Source: an uncultured Synechococcaceae cyanobacterium
Lineage (GTDB): Bacteria > Cyanobacteriota > Cyanobacteriia > PCC-6307 > Cyanobiaceae
DNA length: 44,800 nt
Assembly (NCBI GenBank): GCA_902536065.1
Contig: CACAVZ010000008.1
Location: 1-44,800, forward strand
Direction of reading: 5' to 3'
Shown: piece by piece, positions 27,629-36,975 of the stretch
How the letters are laid out: every line of letters starts with the position of its first letter
Position numbering within the stretch: the stretch's first letter is position 1
Position numbers and translations under genes: made by a program
The notes under the pieces: generated by a model
Databases searched by the model: none
What the model saw: only the letters and a program-made list of their open reading frames with translations
Told to the model about the DNA's origin: nothing

Positions 27629-28899
27629 GTCCTAACTCCAAGGGAGTTGAAATTCTTTCTATTGGAACAGAGCTACTCCTAGGAAATATTATAAATACAA
27701 ATGCTCAATGGATTTCTGAACAGTTATCTCAATTAGGCTTAAATCACTTTAGGCAATCAACTGTAGGTGATAATTGTGATCGAATTATAAAAGTAATTCA
27801 AGAGATATCGAAAAGAAGTAATCTTCTAATTACAACGGGTGGTTTGGGACCTACCCCAGATGACTTAACTACTGAAGCAATAGCCAAATCTTTTAATGTA
27901 TCTCTTTTTGAAAGACCGCACTTATGGGATGAAATTAAACAAAAACTTCCAAACTCAAAGCTCAAAGACGATTCCTCCAGCTTAAGGAAACAATGTTTCT
28001 TCCCAAAAAATGCTCAAATAATTAATAATCCTAGGGGCACTGCTCCAGGAATGATATGGGAACCAATAAAAGGATTTACTATTCTTACTTTCCCTGGAGT
28101 ACCTAGTGAAATGAAAACTATGTGGAAAGAAACTGCGTATGATTTCATTAAAACTAAATTCTCAGATAGTTATTCCTTTTTTTCAAATACTCTTAAATTT
28201 GCTGGTATTGGAGAGTCTAGTGTTGCTGAAAAAATTAATGATCTATTAAATCTTCAAAACCCAACGGTTGCTCCATATGCAAACTTAGGAGAAGTTAAAA
28301 TCAGAATCACCGCGCGAGCAAAGAATGACCTAGAAGCAAAAAATATAATTAAGCCTGTAAAAGAAAAATTAAAAAAAGATTTTTCAGAGTTTATTTTTGG
28401 AGAGGATAACGATACTCTGCCAAACGTTTTAATAAAAGAATTAGCCAAAAGAAATGAAACTATTGTTTTTGCTGAATCCTGTACAGGAGGTCTTCTATCT
28501 TCATCTCTAACATCAATATCAGGTTCATCTCGAGTTTTTCAAGGTAGTGTTGTTTCCTATAGTAATGAACTAAAAAATTCATTATTAAATATTTCTGAAG
28601 AAAAGCTTATAAAATATGGAGCTGTTTCTGAAGAAGTTTGTGAGGCCATGGCAATTAATGTAAAAGAGAAATTAGGAGCGGATTGGGCAATAGCAATTAG
28701 CGGAATAGCTGGTCCTAATGGAGGCAGTCAAGATAAACCAGTTGGACTTGTCTATATTTCAATTTCAGGACCGAATAATCATATAACTAATTTAAAAAAA
28801 ATATTTAACTCAACTAGAAACAGAATTGAAATTCAAACACTAAGTGTAAATGTGTGTTTGAACAGCCTCAGATTAATCTTATTATCAAATAGTAAGTAG
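27625..28899 (+). CDS. cinA: CinA family nicotinamide-nucleotide amidohydrolase-like protein
   Basis: A two-domain protein of 424 residues: an N-terminal molybdopterin-binding-like (COG1058) domain ([32 protein letters not shown]), linked in relatives to ADP-ribose/NAD metabolism, and a C-terminal CinA domain ([28 protein letters not shown]) that in relatives deamidates nicotinamide mononucleotide. Both halves look intact. ATG start overlapping the glyA stop by 4 nt. A link to competence, suggested by the family name, is not supported by anything nearby. Confidence 0.92.
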   Translation: MSPNSKGVEILSIGTELLLGNIINTNAQWISEQLSQLGLNHFRQSTVGDNCDRIIKVIQEISKRSNLLITTGGLGPTPDDLTTEAIAKSFNVSLFERPHLWDEIKQKLPNSKLKDDSSSLRKQCFFPKNAQIINNPRGTAPGMIWEPIKGFTILTFPGVPSEMKTMWKETAYDFIKTKFSDSYSFFSNTLKFAGIGESSVAEKINDLLNLQNPTVAPYANLGEVKIRITARAKNDLEAKNIIKPVKEKLKKDFSEFIFGEDNDTLPNVLIKELAKRNETIVFAESCTGGLLSSSLTSISGSSRVFQGSVVSYSNELKNSLLNISEEKLIKYGAVSEEVCEAMAINVKEKLGADWAIAISGIAGPNGGSQDKPVGLVYISISGPNNHITNLKKIFNSTRNRIEIQTLSVNVCLNSLRLILLSNSK

Positions 28900-28911
28900 C
28901 TTTTTTACAAA

Positions 28912-30321
28912 TTGAGTAAAGATACCTTATTTGATAAAGTTTGGAATTTACACAAAGTTTCCAGTCTTCCTGGTGGCTCAGATCAAATTTTTATTGGTCT
29001 TCACTTAATCCATGAAGTAACAAGTCCTCAAGCATTTGGCGCTTTAAAAGACAAAAGTTTAACAGTAAAATTTCCTAGTAGAACTGTGGCCACAGTTGAT
29101 CACATTGTGCCAACAGATAATCAAAGCAGGCCTTTCAAAGATAATCTTGCAGAGCAAATGATTAAAACACTTGAAAAGAACTGCTTTCAACATAAAATAA
29201 AATTTTTTAATATTGGTAGTGGAAGTCAAGGAATAGTACATGTAGTAGCTCCAGAATTGGGGCTAACTCAACCTGGGATGACAATCGCTTGTGGAGATTC
29301 ACATACTTCAACTCATGGGGCTTTTGGGTCAATTGCTTTTGGGATAGGTACAAGCCAAGTAAGAGATGTTCTTGCAACCCAAACCATCGCAATGAATAAA
29401 TTAAAGGTAAGGCAAATTTGGTGCGAAAATCAATTATCTAATGGGGTTTATGCTAAGGATTTAGTTCTTCATATTATTAATAAACTCGGTGTAAAGGCCG
29501 GGGTGGGGTTTGCATATGAGTTCGCAGGGCCTGCAATCAATGAATTATCAATGGAAGAAAGAATGACTATATGCAATATGTCTATTGAAGGAGGAGCAAG
29601 ATGCGGCTACATAAACCCTGATGAAAAGACCTTTAGTTACATGAAAAATAAATTATGCGCACCAAAAAATGAAAATTGGGGAAAAGCTCTCACATGGTGG
29701 AAATCACTAAAAAGCGACGAAGACTCAATTTATGATGATGTAATTAAAGTAGATGCCTCTAAAATAGAACCAACCGTTACCTGGGGGATTACTCCAGGCC
29801 AAAGTATAGGCATTAATCAACAAATCCCTCTTTTAGATGAATTATCCCCAAATGACAAATTAGTTGCTGAAGAGGCTTATGAATATATGAGTTTCAAGCC
29901 AGGACAATCAATAAAAGATATTCCGGTAGAGGTTTGTTTCATAGGAAGTTGCACAAATGGGCGAATCAGTGACTTAAGAGTCGCAGCTAAAGTATTAAAA
30001 GACAAAAAAGTATCAAAGAATGTAAAAGCATTTGTAGTCCCAGGTTCTGAAAAAGTAGCCAATGAAGCGAAACAAGAAGGTCTAGATAAGATATTTAAGG
30101 ATTCTGGATTTCAATGGAGAGAACCAGGATGCTCAATGTGTTTAGCTATGAATTCAGATAAGCTAATAGGTAATCAAATTAGTGCTAGTTCTAGTAATAG
30201 AAATTTCAAAGGAAGACAGGGATCTCCTAGCGGGAGAACACTACTCATGAGTCCAGCAATGGTTGCTGCTGCTGCAATTAATGGGAAAGTAAGTGATGTT
30301 CGAGACCTATTAAATAAATGA
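28912..30321 (+). CDS. leuC: 3-isopropylmalate dehydratase large subunit
   Basis: Isomerises 2- to 3-isopropylmalate in leucine synthesis with LeuD, using a 4Fe-4S cluster. The 469-residue length is standard. The cluster cysteines are in [13 protein letters not shown] and [21 protein letters not shown] is the aconitase-family signature. The start is a TTG at 28912, since [13 protein letters not shown] follows as in homologs. It overlaps leuD by 4 nt (ATGA), consistent with one-to-one subunit synthesis. Confidence 0.98.
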   Translation: MSKDTLFDKVWNLHKVSSLPGGSDQIFIGLHLIHEVTSPQAFGALKDKSLTVKFPSRTVATVDHIVPTDNQSRPFKDNLAEQMIKTLEKNCFQHKIKFFNIGSGSQGIVHVVAPELGLTQPGMTIACGDSHTSTHGAFGSIAFGIGTSQVRDVLATQTIAMNKLKVRQIWCENQLSNGVYAKDLVLHIINKLGVKAGVGFAYEFAGPAINELSMEERMTICNMSIEGGARCGYINPDEKTFSYMKNKLCAPKNENWGKALTWWKSLKSDEDSIYDDVIKVDASKIEPTVTWGITPGQSIGINQQIPLLDELSPNDKLVAEEAYEYMSFKPGQSIKDIPVEVCFIGSCTNGRISDLRVAAKVLKDKKVSKNVKAFVVPGSEKVANEAKQEGLDKIFKDSGFQWREPGCSMCLAMNSDKLIGNQISASSSNRNFKGRQGSPSGRTLLMSPAMVAAAAINGKVSDVRDLLNK

Positions 30322-30941
30322 AATCAGAGTTTACCCCACCAATTGGGAAAATCACACAAATAAACGGGCAATGTATATCATTGATTGGTAACGATATTGA
30401 TACAGATCGAATAATTCCTGCGCGTTTTTTAAAGTGTGTAAACTTTAATTCATTGGGTCAATCTGTTTTCGAAGACGATAGATCAACTTTAAAAGGACAC
30501 CATCCTTTTGATCTAGAGAAAAACAAAAATGCCACAATACTTATTGTTAATAGCAATTTTGGATGTGGTTCTAGCAGAGAACATGCCCCTCAAGCACTTA
30601 TGAGATGGGGTATAAGAGCAATAATAGGAGAGAGCTTCGCAGATATTTTTTATAGTAATTGTATTGCAATTGGCATTCCATGTTTTACGCTTTCGAAGGA
30701 ATTAATACAAAAAATTCAAAAAAATAAAGATGATAAATTTTTATTTTTAGAAATTGATCTAAAAAAATCCTTAGCAAAATCAAAAGATTTAAATTTCAAT
30801 CTTGAAATTAAGGAAAGCTCAAGAAAAATGTTCTTATCAGGAGAATGGGATGCTACTTCAACGCTGCTTGATAATGAAAATTTAATAGAAAATAAATTTA
30901 ACCAATTACCTTATATAAAATTTAATACTAATTTGCTATAG
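30318..30941 (+). CDS. leuD: 3-isopropylmalate dehydratase small subunit
   Basis: Swivel domain subunit of isopropylmalate isomerase. 207 residues with [16 protein letters not shown] near the start, [15 protein letters not shown] (substrate loop) and [19 protein letters not shown] start overlapping leuC. Its TAG stop directly abuts the stop of the convergent outer-membrane protein gene with no base between, so no terminator exists between them. Confidence 0.97.
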   Translation: MKSEFTPPIGKITQINGQCISLIGNDIDTDRIIPARFLKCVNFNSLGQSVFEDDRSTLKGHHPFDLEKNKNATILIVNSNFGCGSSREHAPQALMRWGIRAIIGESFADIFYSNCIAIGIPCFTLSKELIQKIQKNKDDKFLFLEIDLKKSLAKSKDLNFNLEIKESSRKMFLSGEWDATSTLLDNENLIENKFNQLPYIKFNTNLL

Positions 30942-32939
30942 CTATTTAAATCCAAATAAATCAAAAGAAATTCCTCCAGATTGATTATGAGGTTGATAAA
31001 AAATACCAAATTCATATGATCTTTTTTTCCAATTTAATGAGATTTTAGAGTCTATAAATTTGCCATAATCGTCTGAAGCAGTCGTAAAGTTTAAAGTTCC
31101 ACTACTTTTGAGAATAACTGGTCCAAATAATTGCTGATCAAAAGAAATAAATAAGGTAAATTTTTCATAATTATGATCAAATTTAAAAACACTTTCCCCA
31201 CTCATAAATTTATAGAAAGGGAAAAAATTTATACGAGTATAGTCAAAAGATTTATTTTTAAAATTACCAAATATTAATTCTGGGCCTATACCTAAACCCA
31301 AATATTCTTGATGATTTCCATTTTCGTAGTAAGAATATGATGCTTCTAATCTTTTATTAACGGTTAATCCTTTAGTAATTGGTTCAGGAATATATTTATA
31401 TGAAACATCAATAGATTTATTTTTAGGATCTTTAATACTAACTGGAAATTTCTGATCGAAAGAGTAAAAAAAGTTAGCTTTTGTATTTGTTACTAAATTT
31501 TTTGTATTTAATGCCTCTGCTTTTACATTTGCTAAACCTAAAGATAAAAATTGTGTCCTCTTAATGCCATTAACAAGCCAAATGTTTTCTTTTTGCAGTT
31601 TTGAACCATAAAGTAAGTAAATTTCAGATTCACCTAATGAACCATTCCATATCCTTTCTCTATAAATTCCATCTAAGCTCATATCCCATTTTGAATCTAA
31701 AACGTTAATCGCTTTACTGAATTTTGTATGCACTCTTAAAGCATCTGAAAATTTATTAACATCAAAAGAATTAAGAGCCTTATTTATTTCCAAATCCCAA
31801 TTGTCTATTTTGCCTTTTATCTTAGATTTCAAAGCAAAATTATCTTCAAAATTTGCATTTCTCTTCACCTTCTCTGAAGTTATTGATTCATTTTTTTTAA
31901 CAAAACTTTTTGTATATCCTTTCAGTGCACGTTGAATCAAGAATTGAAGTTCTAAATCAAGAACAAATTCATCAAATATATCTATAGAATTTAATCTCCT
32001 GCCAATAAAATAACCATCCTTATCTAAATTCTCGTATCCTAGATTCCATCTATTGTCAATTTGGGTATTATTTAAATCAAAAGCTCTATCACCTATCCAA
32101 AAAGGAATTGATACTTTTTCATCAAATGTTAAATAATTTAATGAGGACTTAAATCTTAGTTTCTCATTAGATGGATAAATTTCTAATGAATTAATTTCTA
32201 TTTGCACTTGTTTAAATTCAAGTAAATCATTACTTAGAAATGCCTGTTTACTTTTCCATTTTTCCCCATCTATAGTAATTTTATCTGTTAAAAATAACCA
32301 ATTCTCTACTTTGTTTGGAGTATATAAAACTTCCTTTTTGTTTAACTTAAGTAGACTTTCTATTTTATTAGAATCCAATAAGCTGAACTTCAAGGATAAG
32401 TCATCAATTAACGTATTGGTATTAATAAATCCCTCAACATCTAATAAATAACCCTTTTCAGTAATAAAACTATACTCTAATTGAGAAACTTTAAAAACTT
32501 GATCCCCTAGGATTAGTTCTATATTCCCTTGAGCACTAATTTTTTTATTAAATTTATCGAAAATTATATTATCGGCTTTAAAGATTTTTCCTCTGTATGT
32601 TAGCTCTGCGTTACCTTCAGCATAAATAACTTCATTGACTTCGGACTGTTTATCAGACTGGATTACTAATTCTTTTTTATTCTCACTAATTTCTGCTGAG
32701 AGTAGATCCGTATCTTTCTTTAAAAATTTATCATTGTCTGAAAATTGAAAAAAATTATCAAAAAATTGTTTTGATATTGATGTCTCTATAATTTTTGATT
32801 TTTTTCCCCCAATTATTTCGGGGGATAAATTATCTTCGCTACTATTAATTTTCTTTAAATCAGCAGAGTTTGAGGGCTGTACTAAATTAATAAATAAAAA
32901 AAAGGAGAATATTAGTTTTTTTGAAATTCCTGAGATCAA
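30942..32939 (-). CDS. LptD/OstA-like outer-membrane protein (DUF3769 type)
   Basis: A 665-residue secreted protein. A signal peptide (residues 1-25, cleavage after SNSA) is followed by a low-complexity linker. Next comes an OstA/LptA-like beta segment at about 95-170 (YAEGNAELTYRGKIFKADNI; AQGNIELILGDQVFKVSQLE). The rest alternates short polar and aromatic strands typical of an outer-membrane barrel, ending GGISFDLFGFK. This matches cyanobacterial LptD-like proteins, which lack a typical enterobacterial LPS pathway. The start is a TTG at 32939. LPS or another envelope lipid as cargo is inference. Shorter than most LptD (750+). Confidence 0.75.
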   Translation of the reverse strand: MISGISKKLIFSFFLFINLVQPSNSADLKKINSSEDNLSPEIIGGKKSKIIETSISKQFFDNFFQFSDNDKFLKKDTDLLSAEISENKKELVIQSDKQSEVNEVIYAEGNAELTYRGKIFKADNIIFDKFNKKISAQGNIELILGDQVFKVSQLEYSFITEKGYLLDVEGFINTNTLIDDLSLKFSLLDSNKIESLLKLNKKEVLYTPNKVENWLFLTDKITIDGEKWKSKQAFLSNDLLEFKQVQIEINSLEIYPSNEKLRFKSSLNYLTFDEKVSIPFWIGDRAFDLNNTQIDNRWNLGYENLDKDGYFIGRRLNSIDIFDEFVLDLELQFLIQRALKGYTKSFVKKNESITSEKVKRNANFEDNFALKSKIKGKIDNWDLEINKALNSFDVNKFSDALRVHTKFSKAINVLDSKWDMSLDGIYRERIWNGSLGESEIYLLYGSKLQKENIWLVNGIKRTQFLSLGLANVKAEALNTKNLVTNTKANFFYSFDQKFPVSIKDPKNKSIDVSYKYIPEPITKGLTVNKRLEASYSYYENGNHQEYLGLGIGPELIFGNFKNKSFDYTRINFFPFYKFMSGESVFKFDHNYEKFTLFISFDQQLFGPVILKSSGTLNFTTASDDYGKFIDSKISLNWKKRSYEFGIFYQPHNQSGGISFDLFGFK

Positions 32940-32962
32940 TGTAAATAAATTTTATTAAGAGA

Positions 32963-33091
32963 TTAATCCTGAGGACTTTCTAAATCTTTTCTATTTGGTG
33001 TTCTTGTTGGATCACTTGCTAAAAATCCGAAAAGAAAAATTCCTACGAAGAAAAAAACGATTGTGTAAACAGAAATTTTTAAGGCAAGCAT
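32963..33091 (-). CDS. psbI: Photosystem II reaction center protein I
   Basis: A 42-residue single-helix PSII subunit near D1. The translation begins [17 protein letters not shown] and ends [17 protein letters not shown], the well-conserved PsbI pattern. ATG start at 33091. A consensus TATAAT lies 20 nt upstream. It sits 24 nt before the LptD-like gene on the same strand, which may be read through from it. Confidence 0.96.
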
Positions 33092-33111
33092 TGAAATAAA
33101 TAGCAGACAGA

Positions 33112-33117
33112 ATTATA
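33112..33117 (-). promoter_or_regulatory. Predicted -10 element of psbI
   Basis: A perfect TATAAT on the minus strand, 20 nt before the psbI ATG, implying a leader of about 14 nt. No clear -35 hexamer is found 17 nt upstream, which is common for AT-rich cyanobacterial promoters. Confidence 0.5.
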
Positions 33118-33146
33118 TTTTATTAAATTTATAATTAAACTATGGT

Positions 33147-33162
33147 AAAAAGTTTACTTTTT
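33147..33162 (-). terminator. Weak hairpin after psbN
   Basis: AAAAAG-TAAA-CTTTTT on the minus strand, 36 nt after the psbN stop. Six pairs, nearly all A-T, with the T-run inside the stem; it could be a weak terminator or a chance repeat. Confidence 0.25.
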
Positions 33163-33198
33163 GTATTTTTGGAAAATTTTGAAATACTTTAATAGTTA

Positions 33199-33351
33199 TT
33201 AATCATCATGATCATCCCAAGGATCTGTAAGCTTAGCTGCTTTTGGTCCAAAAGCGGTCCAGAGTCCAAAACCTGTTAAAGCTAAAAGTATTGCCAGAAT
33301 TGTTACTGCTATAGAAACTGCTGGATCCGGAGTAGATGATAAAGTTTGCAT
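33199..33351 (-). CDS. psbN: Photosystem II assembly factor PsbN
   Basis: A 50-residue single-helix thylakoid protein that assists PSII assembly rather than being a stable subunit (established in plants). The translation begins MQTLSSTPDPAVSIAV, has a helix with ALTGFGLWTAFGP, the hallmark segment, and ends DPWDDHDD. ATG start at 33351. It is divergent from psbH, the conserved psbN/psbH opposite-strand arrangement of cyanobacteria and plastids. Confidence 0.96.
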   Translation of the reverse strand: MQTLSSTPDPAVSIAVTILAILLALTGFGLWTAFGPKAAKLTDPWDDHDD

Positions 33352-33391
33352 CAATTTTGCTAAGTTTGTAAACAATTTATGTATTAGTTCT

Positions 33392-33399
33392 TATACAAT
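33392..33399 (+). promoter_or_regulatory. Possible -10 element of psbH
   Basis: TATACAAT, 32 nt before the psbH ATG in the 80-nt psbN/psbH spacer. It fits a sigma-70 -10 (TATACA or ACAAT register); no convincing -35 is seen. Confidence 0.4.
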
Positions 33400-33431
33400 A
33401 GCGAAATAATATTCGATTTTGTGAATTTAAC

Positions 33432-33632
33432 ATGGGTCAAAAAACAGCCTTAGGAAGTCTTTTAAAAGCAATTGGCAATTCAGGACAAGGAAAAGTTGTA
33501 CCTGGTTGGGGAGCAGTTCCTATTATGACAGTCATAGGAATACTACTTTTAGTTTTTTTAGTGATTCTCCTACAAATTTATAATCAATCACTACTTTTAC
33601 AAGGTTTCTCAGTTGATTGGAACGGAAACTAA
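33432..33632 (+). CDS. psbH: Photosystem II phosphoprotein PsbH
   Basis: A 66-residue single-helix PSII core subunit. It begins [20 protein letters not shown], continues [15 protein letters not shown] into the transmembrane helix, and ends [13 protein letters not shown]. The phosphorylated N-terminal extension of plant PsbH is absent, as in cyanobacteria. ATG start at 33432. A weak hairpin with a T-run follows at 33683. Confidence 0.97.
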   Translation: MGQKTALGSLLKAIGNSGQGKVVPGWGAVPIMTVIGILLLVFLVILLQIYNQSLLLQGFSVDWNGN

Positions 33633-33682
33633 AAACGAGAAAATTTTAAAAACAGGAATAAATGCATTTAAAAATTGCTTTT

Positions 33683-33707
33683 TCTAAAGGCTATTTTTAG
33701 ATTTTTT
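33683..33707 (+). terminator. Possible terminator of psbH
   Basis: TCTAAA-GGCTATT-TTTAGA followed by six T residues, about 50 nt after psbH. The stem is only six pairs, so efficiency would be low. The rest of the 148-nt psbH/pth spacer shows no gene. Confidence 0.4.
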
Positions 33708-33780
33708 GTTTCTATTTAATCATTTATAATTTAAGGAAGATTATTTATAATTCTCAATAAAAAAGATTTTAAAATAGATC

Positions 33781-34383
33781 ATGAATGAAATATATTTAAT
33801 TGGGTTAGGAAATCCTGGAAAAAAATATTCAAAAAACAGACATAATATTGGTTTTTTACTTCTTGAAAATTTCTCGAAGAAATATAATTCAAATTTTTTG
33901 TTAAAAGAAAAAATTAAATGTTTCTTCTCGGAATTCAAAGTAAATAATTACACTTACAGATTATTTTTACCAAATACGTATATGAATAATAGTGGTGATG
34001 CTGTACGAGCAATAGTGGATTGGTACAAAATTAATTTAGATCAGATTTTTATAATTGTAGATGATAAAGATCTCCCTCTTGGGAAAATTAGATTTAGAAA
34101 AAAAGGAAGCTCAGGTGGCCATAATGGGCTTAAAAGTATTATTGAAAAATTGCAAACTAATAATTTTAATAGAATAAGAATTGGTATAGGATCCCCACCG
34201 TTAATGAAAGGAAAAAATAATTTCAATACTATTTCCCATGTATTAGGGGATATTTCTCTAGAAGAAAAATCAATTTTGGATAACGTATATGAGAGAGTAA
34301 TAAAATCCTTAGAACAATTAAATACTAGAAAAGAAGAAAGTATTATAAATGAATTAAATTCTTTTGAAAAAGACCAAATTTAA
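33781..34383 (+). CDS. pth: Peptidyl-tRNA hydrolase
   Basis: Releases tRNA from peptidyl-tRNAs dropped by ribosomes. 200 residues with the family start YLIGLGNPGKKYSKNRHNIG (catalytic His H22), NTYMNNSGDAV, VDDKDLPLGKIRFRKKG and SSGGHNGLKSI. ATG start at 33781. The DUF3146 gene begins 3 nt after its stop, so the two are co-transcribed. Confidence 0.97.
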   Translation: MNEIYLIGLGNPGKKYSKNRHNIGFLLLENFSKKYNSNFLLKEKIKCFFSEFKVNNYTYRLFLPNTYMNNSGDAVRAIVDWYKINLDQIFIIVDDKDLPLGKIRFRKKGSSGGHNGLKSIIEKLQTNNFNRIRIGIGSPPLMKGKNNFNTISHVLGDISLEEKSILDNVYERVIKSLEQLNTRKEESIINELNSFEKDQI

Positions 34384-34386
34384 CAA

Positions 34387-34644
34387 ATGCGGCCTAAACC
34401 AGAGACTATAGCTAATTTAAGTGTTAATGAATATTGCTTCTCCAAAAGGCAAATTAAGGGAGTTGTTAAAGCTAGCCAATTCAAATGGACTTTTACATGG
34501 TCTTTTAATGAAGGTTTATTATTAGTTAATCCTCCTTTGGGTAGGGCATTAATTGAGGATGCCTTATTAAGATTTTTGTTGAAAAATGATTATGAATTAG
34601 AAGCAGGTAATGAGTATAATTTCACTATTTCAGCCAAGTTTTAA
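34387..34644 (+). CDS. DUF3146 protein, cyanobacterial conserved
   Basis: An 85-residue soluble protein of unknown function. QIKGVVKASQFKWTFTWSF, PPLGRALIEDALLRFLL and the ending LEAGNEYNFTISAKF agree with the cyanobacterial DUF3146 family as I know it. ATG start 3 nt after pth. Its 3' end overlaps the convergent RuvX-like gene by 20 nt. Confidence 0.8.
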   Translation: MRPKPETIANLSVNEYCFSKRQIKGVVKASQFKWTFTWSFNEGLLLVNPPLGRALIEDALLRFLLKNDYELEAGNEYNFTISAKF

Positions 34645-35062
34645 AATCCATATTTTCATTCAAGGTAAACTTCATCTTGCAATAATCTTCTAAAATTATC
34701 AAGGCTGATATTGCATCAAGATTTTTATTAAGAATAAAAACATCTCTCGGAATTAAAAACTTGAAACCATTAATTGGAAAAAGTTCGAAATATCTTGCTT
34801 TAGCTCTATAAGTAGTATTTTTTTCTTCAAAAGTTATTATTTCTTTTTTAAAAAAATTAAGTTTTTTTCTAATCTCTCTACTTGTTGTACCGTTACCAAT
34901 AATAATTTTTGATATTTTTTCAACAGTATCTAAATTTCTGACATAATCCTCAAGTAATTCACTTTTAAGAATGATGGCTTCATAAATTTTTTTTTCACTT
35001 ATTTCAGCTAAAACTAACCCACATTTAAATTTACCAGGATCGATAGAGATTAATTTAAGCAT
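34625..35062 (-). CDS. RuvX/YqgF-like RNase H-fold protein
   Basis: A 145-residue protein with the RuvC/YqgF fold. Three acidic positions expected for metal binding are present: D8 in SIDPGKFKCGL, E80 in FEEKNTTYRAKARYF and D116 in LDAISALIILEDY. YqgF itself processes the 5' end of 16S rRNA; this cyanobacterial relative has not to my knowledge been assigned a substrate, so I give no symbol. ATG start at 35062. It lies 6 nt downstream of the DUF3084 gene and forms a unit with it. Confidence 0.78.
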   Translation of the reverse strand: MLKLISIDPGKFKCGLVLAEISEKKIYEAIILKSELLEDYVRNLDTVEKISKIIIGNGTTSREIRKKLNFFKKEIITFEEKNTTYRAKARYFELFPINGFKFLIPRDVFILNKNLDAISALIILEDYCKMKFTLNENMDFKTWLK

Positions 35063-35068
35063 ATGAGA

Positions 35069-36028
35069 CTATAATTTAGTAATGTTCAAATCAACTATTA
35101 TTGGGTCTGCTGTTTTACTATCTTTTAAAGATATTACCTGTAATCTATATTTATTATTTTGATTTATATTTACCGAATCTCTAATTTTTTTAATAAAGTC
35201 ACCTCTCGTAGTAATTTCGTTAACAATCGATCCTCGTAACTTGATTTTATCGCTAGTTTTTCTTAATAAGGTTTTAATTTTTGAATTTATATTTTTATAA
35301 TCAAGATCTTTTTTTTCAATAATTTCGTTCAAAATGACTTCACCTCTCCTTGCAATAATTTTATTTTGCAGCAATTCTGGGTATACAAAAACAAAATTAT
35401 CTCCCTTCAAAACATTAGTTGCTGATTTAACTAATATGATCCAATTTCCCCCTTTTGCCGTTACCCCTTCAATTTCAGAAATATCACTAGGTCTCCACAA
35501 AAGAATACTTTTTATTTCTTTTTTACTAGGGGTTACAATTTTTTGAACATATCTATCTGCACTATTAATAATTTTTCTTAGATCCAATTTTATATTTGGA
35601 TTAGAAGTAAGTTGTGCAATAAATAAAGTTTGCCCTCTTTTAAAAACTACATTTCCTCTTCTAAATTCTTTAACATCACTTTTTAGTTTGTTTAATTCCT
35701 TTTCTTTATTATTAATCTTATCTTCAAGCTTCTTCCTTTCTTCCTGCAAAGGAAGAAGAGCCTTTTTACTTTCATCTAATGTTTTTTGTAAAAAAGGAAT
35801 ATCAACGAAAAGTCTTTGTCTAAATTCTTCACTAACTAAAATCAAAAGTCCTATAGATATTGCACTAATAAAGCTTCCAGTTATTATCGTTATGATTGTG
35901 GCAGTTTTTTTTGGTCTTAATTTTAAAATACTAAATCTTGCTTTACCAATCTTTGTACCAAGTAGATCTCCAAATGGTGCGATTAATCCTCCAAGTATTA
36001 TTAGAAAGACAATTAAAATCCAGGCCAC
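35069..36028 (-). CDS. DUF3084 membrane-anchored coiled-coil protein
   Basis: A 319-residue protein. Two N-terminal hydrophobic helices (about 1-20 and 42-66, flanking the basic LKLRPKKTAT) are followed by a coiled coil at about 85-122 (KKALLPLQEERKKLEDKI...) and a C-terminal globular part. This is the cyanobacterial DUF3084 layout; the function is unknown, possibly envelope- or division-related. The start is a GTG at 36028. It sits between ntcA and the RuvX-like gene on the same strand, an order I recall as conserved in marine cyanobacteria. Confidence 0.85.
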   Translation of the reverse strand: MAWILIVFLIILGGLIAPFGDLLGTKIGKARFSILKLRPKKTATIITIITGSFISAISIGLLILVSEEFRQRLFVDIPFLQKTLDESKKALLPLQEERKKLEDKINNKEKELNKLKSDVKEFRRGNVVFKRGQTLFIAQLTSNPNIKLDLRKIINSADRYVQKIVTPSKKEIKSILLWRPSDISEIEGVTAKGGNWIILVKSATNVLKGDNFVFVYPELLQNKIIARRGEVILNEIIEKKDLDYKNINSKIKTLLRKTSDKIKLRGSIVNEITTRGDFIKKIRDSVNINQNNKYRLQVISLKDSKTADPIIVDLNITKL

Positions 36029-36067
36029 ACTATTTCATACACTCAATACATCATAATTAATAATGAA

Positions 36068-36802
36068 TCAATTAAATCTTTTTGCAAGAGCTATTGGGTC
36101 AAATACTGTTATCTTTTTTCTTTCAATAGTCAGGAGACCGGAATCTTTTAAATCTCCCAATAATCTTGTAATCGTAACCCTTGTAGAACCAATAGCTTCT
36201 GCAATAGCTTGATGTGAAAGTCTCAAATCTATTGTAATACCTTTTTCACCTGCAACTCCAAAGTCTCTACAAAGAACCATTAAAAAACTTACCAAGCGAG
36301 AAGACATATCTCTATGAGTAAGAGTCTCTATCATTGTTTCTGTTTGCAGAATCCTACTTGAAAGGCCTTGCAGCAATAATAATCCTACTGATGCATCTTC
36401 CTCTATTGCTCTTAAAACAGAAGTCGCAGGAGCTGTAATCATTTCAACTCTTGTAAATGCTATGGAATGATAAAAACGATCAGATCTATGGCCTGTTAGA
36501 AGAGATAAAACGCCAAAGAGGCTATTTTCTCTTAAGAGAGCAACAGTTATTTCTTCACCTGACTCATAAACTCTCGACAACCTTACTGCTCCTCTTCTTA
36601 TAAGATAAACCCTCTCAGCAGGATCTCCAGGAAAAAATATTGTTTTAGATCTCTCAACCATTTCTGTGCTAGCACCCTCTAGACCTTTAATTACTTCCAT
36701 TAAAGATCTATTGATTGGGAAGCGCTCTCCAACAGAGTTAATTTTACTTTGTCCGGATTGTTGCGAATTAAAACGATTCAATCCTCGAGAAGAAGGTATC
36801 AT
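36068..36802 (-). CDS. ntcA: Global nitrogen regulator NtcA
   Basis: CRP-family activator that senses 2-oxoglutarate and controls ammonium, urea and glutamine synthetase genes. 244 residues: an N-terminal extension, a cyclic-nucleotide-binding-like beta barrel ([39 protein letters not shown]), a dimerisation helix and the C-terminal helix-turn-helix [20 protein letters not shown], which is diagnostic for NtcA. ATG start at 36802. Its own promoter carries a near-consensus NtcA box (36852), implying autoregulation. Confidence 0.98.
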   Translation of the reverse strand: MIPSSRGLNRFNSQQSGQSKINSVGERFPINRSLMEVIKGLEGASTEMVERSKTIFFPGDPAERVYLIRRGAVRLSRVYESGEEITVALLRENSLFGVLSLLTGHRSDRFYHSIAFTRVEMITAPATSVLRAIEEDASVGLLLLQGLSSRILQTETMIETLTHRDMSSRLVSFLMVLCRDFGVAGEKGITIDLRLSHQAIAEAIGSTRVTITRLLGDLKDSGLLTIERKKITVFDPIALAKRFN

Positions 36803-36823
36803 AAATATCTTGACTATTAAAAA

Positions 36824-36829
36824 AATTTA
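36824..36829 (-). promoter_or_regulatory. Predicted -10 element of ntcA
   Basis: TAAATT on the minus strand (TAN3T), 22 nt downstream of the NtcA-like box and 22 nt before the ATG, implying a leader of about 15 nt. Confidence 0.65.
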
Positions 36830-36851
36830 AGAAGGCACCCTGAAATATCTT

Positions 36852-36865
36852 GTATCAACAGTAAC
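36852..36865 (-). promoter_or_regulatory. NtcA autoregulatory box upstream of ntcA
   Basis: GTT-ACTGTTGA-TAC on the minus strand differs from GTA-N8-TAC at one base and lies 22 nt before a TAN3T -10. ntcA is known to be autoregulated in cyanobacteria, and the spacing matches the amt1 promoter. Confidence 0.72.
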
Positions 36866-36944
36866 AATTTTCAATTCTTTTCTATATGTATGTAGATTGC
36901 TTTTAACTAGAATAAACTTTCACTTCGCTTTTTTAAGTAAAATT

Positions 36945-36960
36945 ACACTATATGCAGTGT
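36945..36960 (+). promoter_or_regulatory. NrdR-like box 1 upstream of the BtuR-like/dcd/thyX operon
   Basis: ACACTATATGCAGTGT agrees with the published NrdR consensus acaCwAtATaTwGtgt at 14 of 16 positions by my count; it sits inside a longer inverted repeat (TTACACT...AGTGTAA, 36943-36962). It covers the likely -35 region of the operon promoter. NrdR represses ribonucleotide reductase and related genes in response to (d)ATP. Confidence 0.65.
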
Positions 36961-36975
36961 AAATAAATTCAATTT

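Noticed and set aside
33143-33193. 16-codon ATG frame between psbI and psbN
   Set aside because: Too short, no ribosome binding site and no resemblance to a known small photosystem protein.
33381-33396. GTAT...ATAC repeat before psbH as an NtcA site
   Set aside because: The half-sites are separated by ten bases rather than eight, so it does not fit GTA-N8-TAC.
36943-36962. The same inverted repeat as a LexA or Fur box
   Set aside because: It does not match the cyanobacterial LexA pattern (RGTAC-N3-DGTWC) or the Fur GATAAT repeats; the NrdR pattern fits far better.
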